64,000 nt of DNA from Anaerococcus sp. Marseille-P3625 (GTDB taxonomy: Bacteria; Bacillota; Clostridia; Tissierellales; Peptoniphilaceae), in the NCBI RefSeq assembly GCF_900232825.1, contig NZ_OCTP01000009.1:62001-126000 (forward strand), given 5' to 3'. Below the pieces are notes generated by a model. That model saw nothing but the letters and a program-made list of their open reading frames with translations. It did not search any database and was not told the DNA's origin. Shown here piece after piece: positions 17,015 through 26,027 of the stretch. Positions within the stretch are counted from its first letter, which is position 1, and each line of letters begins with the position of its first letter. The position numbers were made by a program, and so were the translations under genes.

Positions 17015-19543
17015 ATGGAAATTATTAAAAGAGATGGGACTTTTGTGCCATTTGAAAAAGAAAAAATTGAGATAGCTATAAAAAAATCTTTCGCCTCTGT
17101 TGATAGTCTCATAACAGATGAAAAGTTAAAGCAAATGTCAGATAAAATCGTATCAACCATAAAGGAAAAATATCCCAAAGACCACACCGTAACAGTAGAA
17201 GAAGTGCAAGATTTGGTTGAATTAACTCTAATCGATGAAAATTATTATAGAGAAGTAAAATCCTACATCCTTTACAGAGCCAAACACAACATGGATCGTA
17301 AGGTAATTACAGATTTTGAAAAATATATCCCTAACAAAGAAATAATTGAGATAATTGCAAGCATTCAAGATGAATTTGACTCTCAAAGATATCCGATAGA
17401 ATCTTTGTATTTCAAATTTGAATCATTCCTAAAGGAAAATATGACAGAAGCTGGACTTTTGAAAGCCTTAACTCGTGCAGCAAGCGAATTAACCTCCAAA
17501 GAAGCTCCTGATTGGGAAATAATTGCAGCAAGATTTTTGATGTATGAAATAAGTTTGGAAATACAAAAAAACGAAGAAAGATACGACATAGTAGATTTTA
17601 AAAGCAAAATTCATTTTTTGACAGAAAATGGACTTTATGGACCATACATTAGAGAAAATTATTCAAGCGAAGACATAGATGAACTTGAAAAATATATTAA
17701 AATTGAAAGAGATAAGATTTTCACCTTTTCTGGCCTTGACCTTGTCAAAAAAAGATATCTAATAAAAACCTTTCAAGGAGATATAATTGAATCTGTCCAA
17801 GAAATGTTTATGGGCATTGCTATGCACTTGGCAATTCCAGAAAAAAATAGGGTAGCTTTTGCCAAAAGACTTTACGATATCCTTTCAACTCTAAAGGCAA
17901 CTATGGCAACACCAACAATGACCAATGCTAGAAAGCCTTTTAACCAACTTTCATCATGCTTTATCGACACAATTCCGGATACTTTAAAGGGAATTTATAG
18001 GTCAATTACAAATTTTGCAGAAGTTTCCAAACATGGTGGCGGAATGGGATTATATTTTGGCAAAGTTCGTGCCAATGGTTCTGATATTCGTGGCTTTGAA
18101 GGAGTTGCAGGTGGAGTCATTCGCTGGATAAAACTTGCAAATGACACTGCAGTTGCTGTTGACCAATTAGGAGTTCGCCAAGGAGCAGTTGCTTGCTATT
18201 TGGATATTTGGCATAAGGATATGCCAGAATTTTTGGCACTAAGAACTAACAATGGCGATGATAGGATGAAAGCCCACGATATTTTCCCTGGAGTTTGCGT
18301 GCCAGATTATTTTTGGAAACTTTGTAGAGATGACATAAATGCAACATGGTATATGTTTGATCCACACGAAGTTTCAAAAAAATACGGCATCTGCTTAGAA
18401 GATACCTATGGAGAAAAATGGGAAGAATTTTACAAAAAATTAGTTGAAGATAAGGAAATTTCCAAAAGAACTATTTCAGTTAAAGAAATGGTTAGACTCT
18501 TAATCAAATCTTGGAGCGAAACTGGAACGCCTTTTGTCTTTAATAGAGATATAGTAAATAAATATAATCCAAATAAGCATCAGGGAATGATATATTCATC
18601 AAATCTTTGTACAGAAATTGCCCAAAATATGAGTCCGTCAGAAACTGTTTCTATAGAAATAGTAGACGAAAATGGAGATACAATAATTGTAAATAAAACC
18701 AGACCAGGAGATTTTGTTGAATGTAATCTTGCAAGCCTAACTCTCGGCAGATTTGATGTAAATGACCAAGATGAACTAGAAGAAACTGTAAGAACCATAG
18801 TTCGTGCTTTGGATAATGTTATTGACCTAAATTATTATCCAACCCCTTATGCGGAAGTAACCAACAAAAAATATAGGGCCATAGGTCTTGGTACAAGTGG
18901 CTACCACCACATGCTAGTAAAAAATAACATCAAATTCTCAGATAGGGAAAAACATGGAAAATTTGTAGACAAAGTTTATGAAGATATAAATTATTATGCC
19001 ATCAAAGAATCCCTAGAAATTGCTAAAGAAAAAGGTGCTTACAAAGTTTTTGAGGGAAGCGATTGGCAAAGCGGAGAATATTTCAACCTAAGAGATTATA
19101 ATTCTCCTAGATGGGAAGAACTAAGAAAAGAAGTCGCTAAACATGGCCTAAGAAATGGATATTTGATGGCCATAGCTCCAACAGGGTCAACATCAATAAT
19201 TTCTGGCACATCAGCTGGAGTAGATCCAATAATGAGCAGATATTTCCTAGAAGAAAAAAAGGGAGTAATAGTTCCAAGAGTTGCGCCAGGACTAACAACC
19301 AAGACCTTCTGGTTATACGAAAATGCCCACGATATAGATCAAAATATATCCATGGAAATGGCAGGAATTAGACAAAGACACATAGACCAAGCCCAATCGA
19401 TAAATATTTATATTACAACAGAATACACCATGCGCCAGATATTAAATATCTACATCAAAGCCTATGAATCCGGAGTAAAATCTATCTACTATGTTAGAGG
19501 AAAAAGCCTTGAAGTAGAAGAATGCGATTCTTGCGCTAGCTAA
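17015..19543 (+). CDS. nrdA: Class I ribonucleoside-diphosphate reductase, large subunit
   Basis: An 842-residue protein that reduces ribonucleoside diphosphates using the radical from NrdB. It has an N-terminal ATP-cone (residues ~1-95, I-K-R-D-G-T-F-V-P-F), the allosteric activity site. Active-site pieces are SSCFIDTIPD (redox Cys), N-L-C-T-E-I (radical Cys and Glu), E-C-N-L-A-S-L (second redox Cys), P-T-G-S-T-S-x-I and the radical-transfer tyrosine pair S-I-Y-Y-V-R. The C-terminal redox pair is E-C-D-S-C-A-S. The start is the second of two adjacent ATGs (5 bases from AGGAG). It is controlled by an NrdR box and ends at a terminator, separate from nrdB. Confidence 0.96.
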   Translation: MEIIKRDGTFVPFEKEKIEIAIKKSFASVDSLITDEKLKQMSDKIVSTIKEKYPKDHTVTVEEVQDLVELTLIDENYYREVKSYILYRAKHNMDRKVITDFEKYIPNKEIIEIIASIQDEFDSQRYPIESLYFKFESFLKENMTEAGLLKALTRAASELTSKEAPDWEIIAARFLMYEISLEIQKNEERYDIVDFKSKIHFLTENGLYGPYIRENYSSEDIDELEKYIKIERDKIFTFSGLDLVKKRYLIKTFQGDIIESVQEMFMGIAMHLAIPEKNRVAFAKRLYDILSTLKATMATPTMTNARKPFNQLSSCFIDTIPDTLKGIYRSITNFAEVSKHGGGMGLYFGKVRANGSDIRGFEGVAGGVIRWIKLANDTAVAVDQLGVRQGAVACYLDIWHKDMPEFLALRTNNGDDRMKAHDIFPGVCVPDYFWKLCRDDINATWYMFDPHEVSKKYGICLEDTYGEKWEEFYKKLVEDKEISKRTISVKEMVRLLIKSWSETGTPFVFNRDIVNKYNPNKHQGMIYSSNLCTEIAQNMSPSETVSIEIVDENGDTIIVNKTRPGDFVECNLASLTLGRFDVNDQDELEETVRTIVRALDNVIDLNYYPTPYAEVTNKKYRAIGLGTSGYHHMLVKNNIKFSDREKHGKFVDKVYEDINYYAIKESLEIAKEKGAYKVFEGSDWQSGEYFNLRDYNSPRWEELRKEVAKHGLRNGYLMAIAPTGSTSIISGTSAGVDPIMSRYFLEEKKGVIVPRVAPGLTTKTFWLYENAHDIDQNISMEMAGIRQRHIDQAQSINIYITTEYTMRQILNIYIKAYESGVKSIYYVRGKSLEVEECDSCAS

Positions 19544-19552
19544 AAATCAAAT

Positions 19553-19588
19553 ATCTCACAAGCCCTAAAAACTTGTGGGATTTTTTTA
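19553..19588 (+). terminator. Terminator of nrdA
   Basis: Stem ATCTCACAAG / CTTGTGGGAT (one G-U), 9-base loop, T-tract from 19581. Confidence 0.85.
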
Positions 19589-19611
19589 TAAAATTTTATT
19601 TTCTCAAATCG

Positions 19612-19639
19612 TTGCCCTAATTTTTAAATCCAATATAAT
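19612..19639 (+). promoter_or_regulatory. Promoter of the holin-like gene and nrdB
   Basis: -35 TTGCCC (19612-19617), 16-base spacer, -10 TATAAT (19634-19639). No NrdR box was seen here. Confidence 0.65.
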
Positions 19640-19669
19640 GAATATAAGAAATTTAATTTAGGAGTTTTT

Positions 19670-19996
19670 ATGATATTATTTATAACAAATGCCATAGCCC
19701 TTTGGCTTATGAGTCAATTTATTTCACATGTTTCTTTTGATAAGCCAAGTGCGCTTATATTAACAGCAGCTATTTTAACGCTTTTACAAAAAATAGTTAA
19801 ACCTATTTTAACTTTTATATCCTTTCCAATAACATTTTTGACTTTGGGTTTATTTAATTTGGTAATAAATGCCTTTGTCCTTTATCTTGCCTTCAAATAT
19901 GTAGAGGGGGCAAATATCGACAGCCACCTATCAAGTACGGTTATCGCAGGAATTATTTTATCAATATTAACATCTATAATACAATATATTTTGTAA
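19670..19996 (+). CDS. Four-helix membrane protein, phage holin 4_2 family
   Basis: A 108-residue, very hydrophobic protein with four membrane segments. The conserved stretch K-P-I-L-T-F-I-S-F-P-I-T-F-L-T-L-G-L-F of the phage_holin_4_2 (YvlD-like) family is present. Despite the name, these proteins are widespread chromosomal membrane proteins and not proven holins. It ends 10 bases before nrdB and shares its promoter. Role unknown. Confidence 0.85.
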   Translation: MILFITNAIALWLMSQFISHVSFDKPSALILTAAILTLLQKIVKPILTFISFPITFLTLGLFNLVINAFVLYLAFKYVEGANIDSHLSSTVIAGIILSILTSIIQYIL

Positions 19997-20006
19997 GGGG
20001 GAAATT

Positions 20007-21065
20007 ATGGAAGATAGCAAAAAAAAAGAAGTCAGCAAACGTGGAATTTTTAACGAAGATGGAGATATAGATCTTTCAAAAAGAAAAATCATCCAAGGAA
20101 ATACCACAAATCTTAACGATTTTAACAATTTAAAATACACTTGGACAAGCGATTGGTACAGACAAGCCATGAACAACTTTTGGATCCCAGAAGAAATCAA
20201 CCTAAATCAAGATATCAAAGATTATAGAAATCTAGACAAAGATGAAAAATTCGCCTTTGATAGAATAATTTCATTTTTAACCTACTTAGATTCTATACAA
20301 ACAGCAAATTTGCCAAATCTACAAACTTATATAACAGCAAATGAGATCAATCTTTGCCTATCAATTCAAACCTACCAGGAATCAATCCACTCCCAATCCT
20401 ATTCATACATCCTAGATACAATTTGCTCTCCAGAAGAGAGGACTAAAATTTTGTATATGTGGAAAGATGACGAACATTTACTTCATAGAAATGAATATAT
20501 AGGAAATCAATACAATGATTTTTTGGAAAAAGACGATGAATTTAACTTTATGAAGGCCTTGATTGCAAATTATATACTTGAAGGAATTTATTTTTATTCA
20601 GGATTTTCTTTCTTCTATAATTTGGGAAGAAATAGCAAGATGCCTGGAACAGTTCAAGAAATTAGATATATAAATCGTGATGAAAACACTCACTTGTGGC
20701 TATTTAGATCTCTAATAAACGACCTTAGAAAAGAAAGGGCCGATCTTTTTACAGAAGATCATATCAAATACTATAGAGAAATGCTAAAAGAAGGAGTTGA
20801 GCAAGAAATTGCTTGGGGCAAATACGCCATAGGCGATAATATAGTTGGCTTAAATGGCAATATGATTGAAGATTATATTAAATATCTAGGAAATCTTCGT
20901 GCCAAAGGCCTAGGATTTGAAGCCTTATACCAAGGATATGAAGAAATTCCATCATCTATGAAATGGGTTGATGAATACTCAGATCCAAACGCTGTAAAGA
21001 CCGACTTTTTTGAAGCAAAAGTTTCAGCTTACTCCAAATCTTCAATAATAGAAGATGATTTATAA
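20007..21065 (+). CDS. nrdB: Class I ribonucleoside-diphosphate reductase, small subunit
   Basis: A 352-residue R2 protein. All metal ligands are visible: D95, E125, H128, E192, E226 and H229, in the contexts L-D-S-I-Q, Q-E-S-I-H, I-L-E-G-I and D-E-N-T-H. The radical tyrosine is Y132 (E-S-I-H-S-x-S-Y). It should therefore build a tyrosyl-radical dimetal cofactor (Fe or Mn) and serve the NrdA encoded upstream. Ribosome site AAGGGGG precedes ATG. No NrdI or thioredoxin gene is adjacent, so it cannot be said from context whether the cofactor is di-iron or dimanganese. Confidence 0.96.
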   Translation: MEDSKKKEVSKRGIFNEDGDIDLSKRKIIQGNTTNLNDFNNLKYTWTSDWYRQAMNNFWIPEEINLNQDIKDYRNLDKDEKFAFDRIISFLTYLDSIQTANLPNLQTYITANEINLCLSIQTYQESIHSQSYSYILDTICSPEERTKILYMWKDDEHLLHRNEYIGNQYNDFLEKDDEFNFMKALIANYILEGIYFYSGFSFFYNLGRNSKMPGTVQEIRYINRDENTHLWLFRSLINDLRKERADLFTEDHIKYYREMLKEGVEQEIAWGKYAIGDNIVGLNGNMIEDYIKYLGNLRAKGLGFEALYQGYEEIPSSMKWVDEYSDPNAVKTDFFEAKVSAYSKSSIIEDDL

Positions 21066-21080
21066 AATATAAAAACCAAG

Positions 21081-21117
21081 GCTATTTGGATAAGAATTCC
21101 TATCCAGATAGCTTTTT
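21081..21117 (+). terminator. Terminator of nrdB
   Basis: 12-bp stem GCTATTTGGATA / TATCCAGATAGC with one G-U pair, 8-base loop, T run. Confidence 0.9.
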
Positions 21118-21183
21118 ACTTTTATGGGAGATTTTATCTTGTATAATAAGTTAGATGTATATTTTACTAAAAGGAGTAGAAAT

Positions 21184-21681
21184 TTGAAAGTTAAGAAACC
21201 TGGTTTAAGGATTATAAAAACTTTTATTGCGGTAAGCCTTGCTTGCCTTATTTCGTATTTAAGAGCTGGGGAAAGTTTGCCTTTTTATAGTGCCATAGCT
21301 GCAATTATTTGCCTAAAAGAAGGAGTAGAGGAAACTAAGCAGATTGGAATAAATAGGATTTTTGGAACAATCCTTGGCGGAATTTGTGGCTTAATATACC
21401 TACTTATAATTCCCAAAAATGCCCTACCATATTCTCTTGAGCTAATACTTATAAGCTTTTTGGCAGCTTTTAATATTTGGTTAATGTCTATGTTAAATAA
21501 GCCAAAAGCAATAACGATTATGGCTATTGTTTTTTTATCCATAACTATAAATCATGGCAAAGAAACAACTTTACCCTTTATCTTTGCCTTTAGCAGAATG
21601 TTAGATACCATGATTGGAGTTCTAAGCGCTATACTTATCAACAGGTTGGATTTTAAAAAAATCAACAAGTATAATTTTTAA
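21184..21681 (+). CDS. Aromatic acid exporter / FUSC-like membrane protein
   Basis: A 165-residue protein with four to five membrane segments, beginning K-x-G-x-R-I-I-K-T-F-I-A-V, typical of the ArAE_1 (YgaE/UPF0421-like, FUSC superfamily) proteins. The start is taken as TTG at 21184 because AAGGAG lies 7 bases upstream; an ATG at 21124 has no ribosome site and would add a non-family extension. The short form lacks the cytoplasmic C-terminal domain of longer members. Substrate unknown. Confidence 0.75.
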   Translation: MKVKKPGLRIIKTFIAVSLACLISYLRAGESLPFYSAIAAIICLKEGVEETKQIGINRIFGTILGGICGLIYLLIIPKNALPYSLELILISFLAAFNIWLMSMLNKPKAITIMAIVFLSITINHGKETTLPFIFAFSRMLDTMIGVLSAILINRLDFKKINKYNF

Positions 21682-21733
21682 GGTGAAAATAATAAAAACA
21701 ATTATATGTTAATAATAAATAATAGGAGGAAAA

Positions 21734-22456
21734 ATGATCGAAGTAAAAAACTTTTCAAAAGTTTATGGCAATGGCAAAAAAGCCGTAGATGACATAAGCT
21801 TTGAGGTTAGAGATGGCGAAATTTTCGGATTTTTAGGACCAAATGGTGCCGGTAAATCTACAACCATAAAAGCAATTGTCGGCATTAACAAAGCTACAAG
21901 CGGAGAAATTTTGATAAATAATATTAAATTAGCTGACGAGCCTATAAAATATAAAAAGCAATTTTCTTTTGTACCTGATAATCCAGAATTATTTGAAAGC
22001 TATACAGGCAATGAATATATAAATTTTTTGGCTGATATTTACGGTTTGGATGAAAATACCAGAAAAGAAAGACTGGATTATTATTTGGGTTTTTTTGACA
22101 TAAAAGATGCTATGAATGAGCAAATAGAAACTTATTCTCATGGTATGGCTCAAAGACTTGCTCTAATTGGAGCTTTGATTAACGATCCAGAAGTAATTAT
22201 CTTAGATGAGCCTATGGTTGGTCTTGATGCAAAATCTGCCTATAATCTAAAGGAAATTTTAAGAGCCAGAGCAAAAAGTGGAAAATCTGTATTTTTCTCA
22301 ACCCACGTTATGAGCGTTGCCCAAGAACTTTGCGATAGAATTGCAATTATCAACAAGGGAAAGATCATAGCAGATGGAACTTTTGATGAAATTAGAAATT
22401 CTACCAACCACAAGGAAAATCTTGAAGCAGTATTTTTGGAGCTAACAGATGAATAA
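21734..22456 (+). CDS. ABC exporter ATP-binding protein
   Basis: A 240-residue ATPase. Walker A is GPNGAGKST near residue 38, the signature is Y-S-H-G-M-A-Q-R (relaxed LSGGQ), Walker B is VIILDEP and the switch His lies in STHVM. The N-terminal G-x-K-K-A-V-D-D-I-S-F-E pattern fits the drug/ABC-2 exporter group. It overlaps the permease gene by 8 bases and forms a two-gene exporter. Substrate unknown. Confidence 0.93.
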   Translation: MIEVKNFSKVYGNGKKAVDDISFEVRDGEIFGFLGPNGAGKSTTIKAIVGINKATSGEILINNIKLADEPIKYKKQFSFVPDNPELFESYTGNEYINFLADIYGLDENTRKERLDYYLGFFDIKDAMNEQIETYSHGMAQRLALIGALINDPEVIILDEPMVGLDAKSAYNLKEILRARAKSGKSVFFSTHVMSVAQELCDRIAIINKGKIIADGTFDEIRNSTNHKENLEAVFLELTDE

Positions 22457-24095
22457 TCTAAAAACTATCACAAAATACACATTTAAGGAGCAATTTTTCC
22501 CATATTATCCCAACAAAAAAGCAATGAATATGCCAAATAGTTATGTTCTAAGAATTTTGTATTTTATAGGACTTTATGGATTATTGTCATATGTGGTTTA
22601 TTCATTTATGAGAGCTATTGGGACTTTATATTTGCCTTTGCCTAATGGCGAAACCATGTATTTTGCCTTCTTTGGAACTTTGCTTACTATTTCAATAATA
22701 GTCTTTTACATTCCAAGAATCTTATCGGATTTTTTCTCTGATACAAAAATAAATATTTATAAGACCTTGCCGATAAAAGAATCCGAACTTTTTATGGGCA
22801 AATTATTGGGAAGCGTTCTATCTTTTGTGGACTATTTGCTATTTTTCATAATAGGAATTTATATTTATTTTTCCATAAAAGGATTCGACATTAGTGTATT
22901 ATTTTTTGGTATATTAAACTTTTTTACCATAATTTTAATACCATATAGTTTGCTTACTGGACTTATACTTATAATTATGAGATTTACATCAGTTGGCAAT
23001 CACAGAAAGACCCTAAAAAATATAGGCTATATAATACTTTTTGCAATAATTGGAGCTTATTATTACTTCGCCTTTAATTTTAAGGGAAATAGCGGAAAAG
23101 AATCACAGATTTTTACTACAGCTACATCTGCCCTAGCAAATTTTTCTAATGCATTTTTCAATGCTAAATTCTACGGCCTAAGTCTAAGCGGAACTCTTGG
23201 TCAAAAAATTACTTATAGTCTTATTTTGCGGGCAATTACTATTGCAATAACTTTTATTATGTACAAACTTTCTGGTAAATTTTACTACAAGAGCCTTGGT
23301 GAAAAAGACGAGGAAACTAAAGTAAAGAAAAAAGAAAATACCAACAAAAGTACAAGTTTCGTCCCAAAATCTCAAGTTTATGCCATAGCAAAAAGAGATA
23401 TCAAAAATCTTACATCAAATATAGTGTTTTTCTCTCAGGCTGTAATGATGGTTATAATATTTGTGGTTATGGGATTAAGTGTTGGAAAAAGTCTTGGTTC
23501 AGAAATAAGTAAGAATGACCTTTACTCTTTGACAGGAAGATTTTGGAGTTTCTTTGCTGGTATAATTTTTGGAATTTTGATGTGGATGAATGGCGGTTTT
23601 GCAAATTCATCACTTTCACGTGAACACAAAAGTTTCTACCTTTTCCAAAGCCTACCAATAGATCCCAAAAAACATTTTTTGGCAAGACTTTGCTCAAGCT
23701 TTATCCTTTGCTTGCCATTTAACTTAGTAATGTCCATATTAATAACAGTATTTGTAGGACTTGGAATAGCTAATGGAATTTTACTATTTTTGGGCTTCTC
23801 CGTTGCAAGTTTGCTTGCTGCTATAGTAGGTCTTTACACTGGAAGCAAAAAAATTATTATAAATTGGACAAAGCCAGAAGAATTGAGCAAGGGAGGACTT
23901 AGAAATTTTATCTATTACATCCTATCTCTAATTTATGTTGGGCTTTTGATTGGTCTTTATATCTTGCTTATGAATATTTCTTCAATGGGAGAAATCCTTG
24001 GACCAATTTTAATAATTTCTCTTCTCATAGTAAGCTGCTTATTATTTTATAAACTTGCTTTAAATTCCTATAAAAATGGTTTTTACGATTTATAA
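22449..24095 (+). CDS. ABC exporter permease, 12-segment type
   Basis: A 548-residue polytopic membrane protein with hydrophobic segments throughout and a charged cytoplasmic loop near residues 280-305 (K-K-K-E-N-T-N-K-S). It matches the putative ABC exporter permease family that pairs with a single ATPase. Translationally coupled to that ATPase. Likely exports a lipid, peptide or drug; not predictable. Confidence 0.85.
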   Translation: MNNLKTITKYTFKEQFFPYYPNKKAMNMPNSYVLRILYFIGLYGLLSYVVYSFMRAIGTLYLPLPNGETMYFAFFGTLLTISIIVFYIPRILSDFFSDTKINIYKTLPIKESELFMGKLLGSVLSFVDYLLFFIIGIYIYFSIKGFDISVLFFGILNFFTIILIPYSLLTGLILIIMRFTSVGNHRKTLKNIGYIILFAIIGAYYYFAFNFKGNSGKESQIFTTATSALANFSNAFFNAKFYGLSLSGTLGQKITYSLILRAITIAITFIMYKLSGKFYYKSLGEKDEETKVKKKENTNKSTSFVPKSQVYAIAKRDIKNLTSNIVFFSQAVMMVIIFVVMGLSVGKSLGSEISKNDLYSLTGRFWSFFAGIIFGILMWMNGGFANSSLSREHKSFYLFQSLPIDPKKHFLARLCSSFILCLPFNLVMSILITVFVGLGIANGILLFLGFSVASLLAAIVGLYTGSKKIIINWTKPEELSKGGLRNFIYYILSLIYVGLLIGLYILLMNISSMGEILGPILIISLLIVSCLLFYKLALNSYKNGFYDL

Positions 24096-24171
24096 AATTT
24101 TAATGAGTAATGAACTTTTTCTTCTTATTTGCTATAATATTATTAGATAATAATTATTGGAGGATATAATT

Positions 24172-25206
24172 ATGAAAAATAAGAAAAGGTTCATAATGTC
24201 ACTTGCCATATCTTTTGCGATTATGGTATCTGTCTTTGTAGGAGCGACTACAAGCTTTGCGAGTGAAGGCCTAGATTTGGGAGTTAATATAGGCAATATG
24301 AAGTTGCCACAAAGATCTTTAAGATTAAATCAAAGTCAAGCAAGCAAAGAAGCTGCATTAAATGAGATCAAAAAAATCAGATCAAGAGCTTGGGATGAAA
24401 ATATCTATTATACTTATGAGGCTAACAATAGCAAAGGCTATAGAATAAGAGATATAGCTAAAATGTATAAAAATAGAAGCAAAGAAGATTATGTAAATAG
24501 CATATATTGGTCAATTGAATTGGAAAAAATCGCCATTCAAAGAGCTATTGAACAAACTATAACAGGTTTAAGTCACACTAGAGCAGATGGAAGTGATTGG
24601 GATAGTGCAAGATCTAATGGAGTAGAAGCTAATGCAGAAATACTTGCAATGAATTCTTCAACCATGCAACCTTCTTTGGCCTTTGATCAATGGTCGTTTA
24701 GAACAGTTAATGGAAATAAATCAGAATATGATTATTTGTTAGCTTCCAAGGGAGTTGGCACAGCTGAGAATGGTCATCTTCATGCAATCTTAGATCCAGG
24801 ATATTTCTTTGTAGGGTACGCTGATGTAAATAATACTGGAAGCAGATTTAATTATGCTGTTGGAGAGTTTGCAACTAATGCTAATAAGAGCGAAACAAGC
24901 ACAGGCTTGGTTGGTGATTATGGATTTTCTAGATCAAATTCTTCTACGATTTTATTAGAGAAATTAGGCCAAGCAAAAGCAACTAATCCTATAAAAGAAC
25001 AGCCGACAGATAATAAGCTTTCAAAAGAAACTAGAGAAAAACTAGAAAAAGCTGTCAAGGATTCTAAAAAGCAGATAGATGCTGCAAATTATTTGATGAA
25101 AAATTTACCTAAAACAATAGCAAAAGTATATGATAAGTTGGTTAATTTGATAAAAATTGCTAATGATACAATTGCTAGTGCAGAAACTTTACTAAATAAC
25201 AATTAA
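24172..25206 (+). CDS. Secreted CAP-domain protein with C-terminal module
   Basis: A 344-residue protein. The start is ATG at 24172, 8 bases after TTGGAGG. Residues 1-29 are the signal peptide (end S-F-A-S). Residues ~55-245 are a CAP/SCP-like domain: E-L-E-K-I-A-I-Q-R-A-x-E, SHTRADGSDW, G-V-E-A-N-A-E-I and GHLHAILDPGY. The central histidines and glutamates of the CAP cavity are present. Residues ~280-297 form a SKETR-containing linker, and 298-344 are the recurring module (A-N-Y-L-M-K-N-L-P-K-T-I). Role of bacterial CAP proteins is unsettled. Probably one operon with the next gene (14-base gap). Confidence 0.83.
   Translation: MKNKKRFIMSLAISFAIMVSVFVGATTSFASEGLDLGVNIGNMKLPQRSLRLNQSQASKEAALNEIKKIRSRAWDENIYYTYEANNSKGYRIRDIAKMYKNRSKEDYVNSIYWSIELEKIAIQRAIEQTITGLSHTRADGSDWDSARSNGVEANAEILAMNSSTMQPSLAFDQWSFRTVNGNKSEYDYLLASKGVGTAENGHLHAILDPGYFFVGYADVNNTGSRFNYAVGEFATNANKSETSTGLVGDYGFSRSNSSTILLEKLGQAKATNPIKEQPTDNKLSKETREKLEKAVKDSKKQIDAANYLMKNLPKTIAKVYDKLVNLIKIANDTIASAETLLNNN
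25063..25203 (+). other. Copy 6 of the recurring module
   Basis: Last 47 residues of the CAP protein: Q-I-D-A-A-N-Y-L-M-K-N-L-P-K-T-I, then V-Y-D-K-L-V-N-L-I-K and E-T-L-L at the end. It is nearly the same as copy 7. Confidence 0.8.
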
Positions 25207-25220
25207 GAGAGAAGATAAAT

Positions 25221-25898
25221 ATGAAAAATAAATTAAAATATGGATTACTAGTAATTGCCCTATCACTAGGCTTTACACTTATTAATACGCAAATTGAATC
25301 TGCTAGAAAAATTTCTTATGCAGCTACAAATTATTCAAATTCTGCATTTTATAGATCAAAAAAAACTAGAGACGCTTATCTCTCATTAACAAGTGAGCAA
25401 AGAGAAGAACTTGATAGGATGAATACTGATAATAAGGTCCCTCTTACAATTGAAGAAGTTCTTGCCACGGGCAAATATAAACTTCCTATTAGAGAAGGCG
25501 TAGATTGGCTTTATCCTTTTATGCTCGATAAGAATAAAAATGGAGAAGTTGGTGAAAATTATATAGGACCAAATAATGGCTCTCAAAGCAAAGATTCCCC
25601 TACAACGATAGTTCAAGAAACCACAGTTGAAGAAAACACCAATATAGTAGTTCCAATTAGTCCTTTAATAAGTGAAAAAACTGACGATAATTTAGAAATT
25701 GCCGAAGGAATTTCCAAAGAAACTAGACTACAACTAATGGAAGCTATAGCAAATGCAAACAAGCAAATTGATGCTGCAGAATATTTAATGGAAAATTTCC
25801 CTAAGACTATAGCTAAGGTAGTGGATAAGTTAGAATTTTTGATAAAAGATTCTAAAGAAACTATAAAAATGGCAGAAAAACTGCTAGCAGAGAACTAA
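25221..25898 (+). CDS. Secreted protein of unknown function with C-terminal module
   Basis: A 225-residue protein. Signal peptide residues ~1-34 (Y-G-L-L-V-I-A-L-S-L-G-F core, I-S-Y-A end). Residues 35-110 contain an unrecognised region with T-S-E-Q-R-E-E-L-D-R-M and W-L-Y-P-F. Residues ~110-160 are a T/E/V-rich linker. SKETR marks residues ~164-168, and 179-225 are the recurring module (A-E-Y-L-M-E-N-F-P-K-T-I). Downstream partner of the CAP protein; both share linker and module, suggesting that they act at the same surface location. Confidence 0.78.
   Translation: MKNKLKYGLLVIALSLGFTLINTQIESARKISYAATNYSNSAFYRSKKTRDAYLSLTSEQREELDRMNTDNKVPLTIEEVLATGKYKLPIREGVDWLYPFMLDKNKNGEVGENYIGPNNGSQSKDSPTTIVQETTVEENTNIVVPISPLISEKTDDNLEIAEGISKETRLQLMEAIANANKQIDAAEYLMENFPKTIAKVVDKLEFLIKDSKETIKMAEKLLAEN
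25755..25895 (+). other. Copy 7 of the recurring module
   Basis: Last 47 residues of the 225-residue protein: Q-I-D-A-A-E-Y-L-M-E-N-F-P-K-T-I, V-V-D-K-L-E-F-L-I-K-D-S, ending A-E-K-L-L. Confidence 0.8.
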
Positions 25899-25910
25899 AT
25901 AATAACTCAA

Positions 25911-25938
25911 GACTTCTAGTTTTAGAAGCCTTTTTTTT
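25911..25938 (+). terminator. Terminator of the CAP-protein operon
   Basis: Short stem GACTTCTA / TAGAAGCC with one mismatch, 4-base loop, eight T. Confidence 0.75.
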
Positions 25939-25997
25939 ATATAAATTTAAGTTATTAAAAATAAAGCATAAAAAAATTTAAAAGATAAGGCCATTTG

Positions 25998-26006
25998 TGT
26001 TATACT
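25998..26006 (+). promoter_or_regulatory. Extended -10 promoter of the ECF S-component operon
   Basis: TG-T-TATACT, 22 bases before the ATG, with AT-rich upstream DNA and no good -35. No riboswitch-sized leader is present. Confidence 0.5.
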
Positions 26007-26027
26007 TATACTCATGAGGAGGGGAAA

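Noticed and set aside
13108-19996. Possible prophage remnant (lysin-type amidase and phage-holin-family gene)
   Set aside because: The two genes are more than 4 kb apart, with sppA and nrdA between them, each has its own promoter, and no integrase, capsid or tail genes are present. The holin family name is historical.
1-25898. LPXTG sorting signals in the secreted proteins
   Set aside because: I looked at the C-termini of all module-bearing proteins; none has LPXTG, a hydrophobic tail and a basic end.
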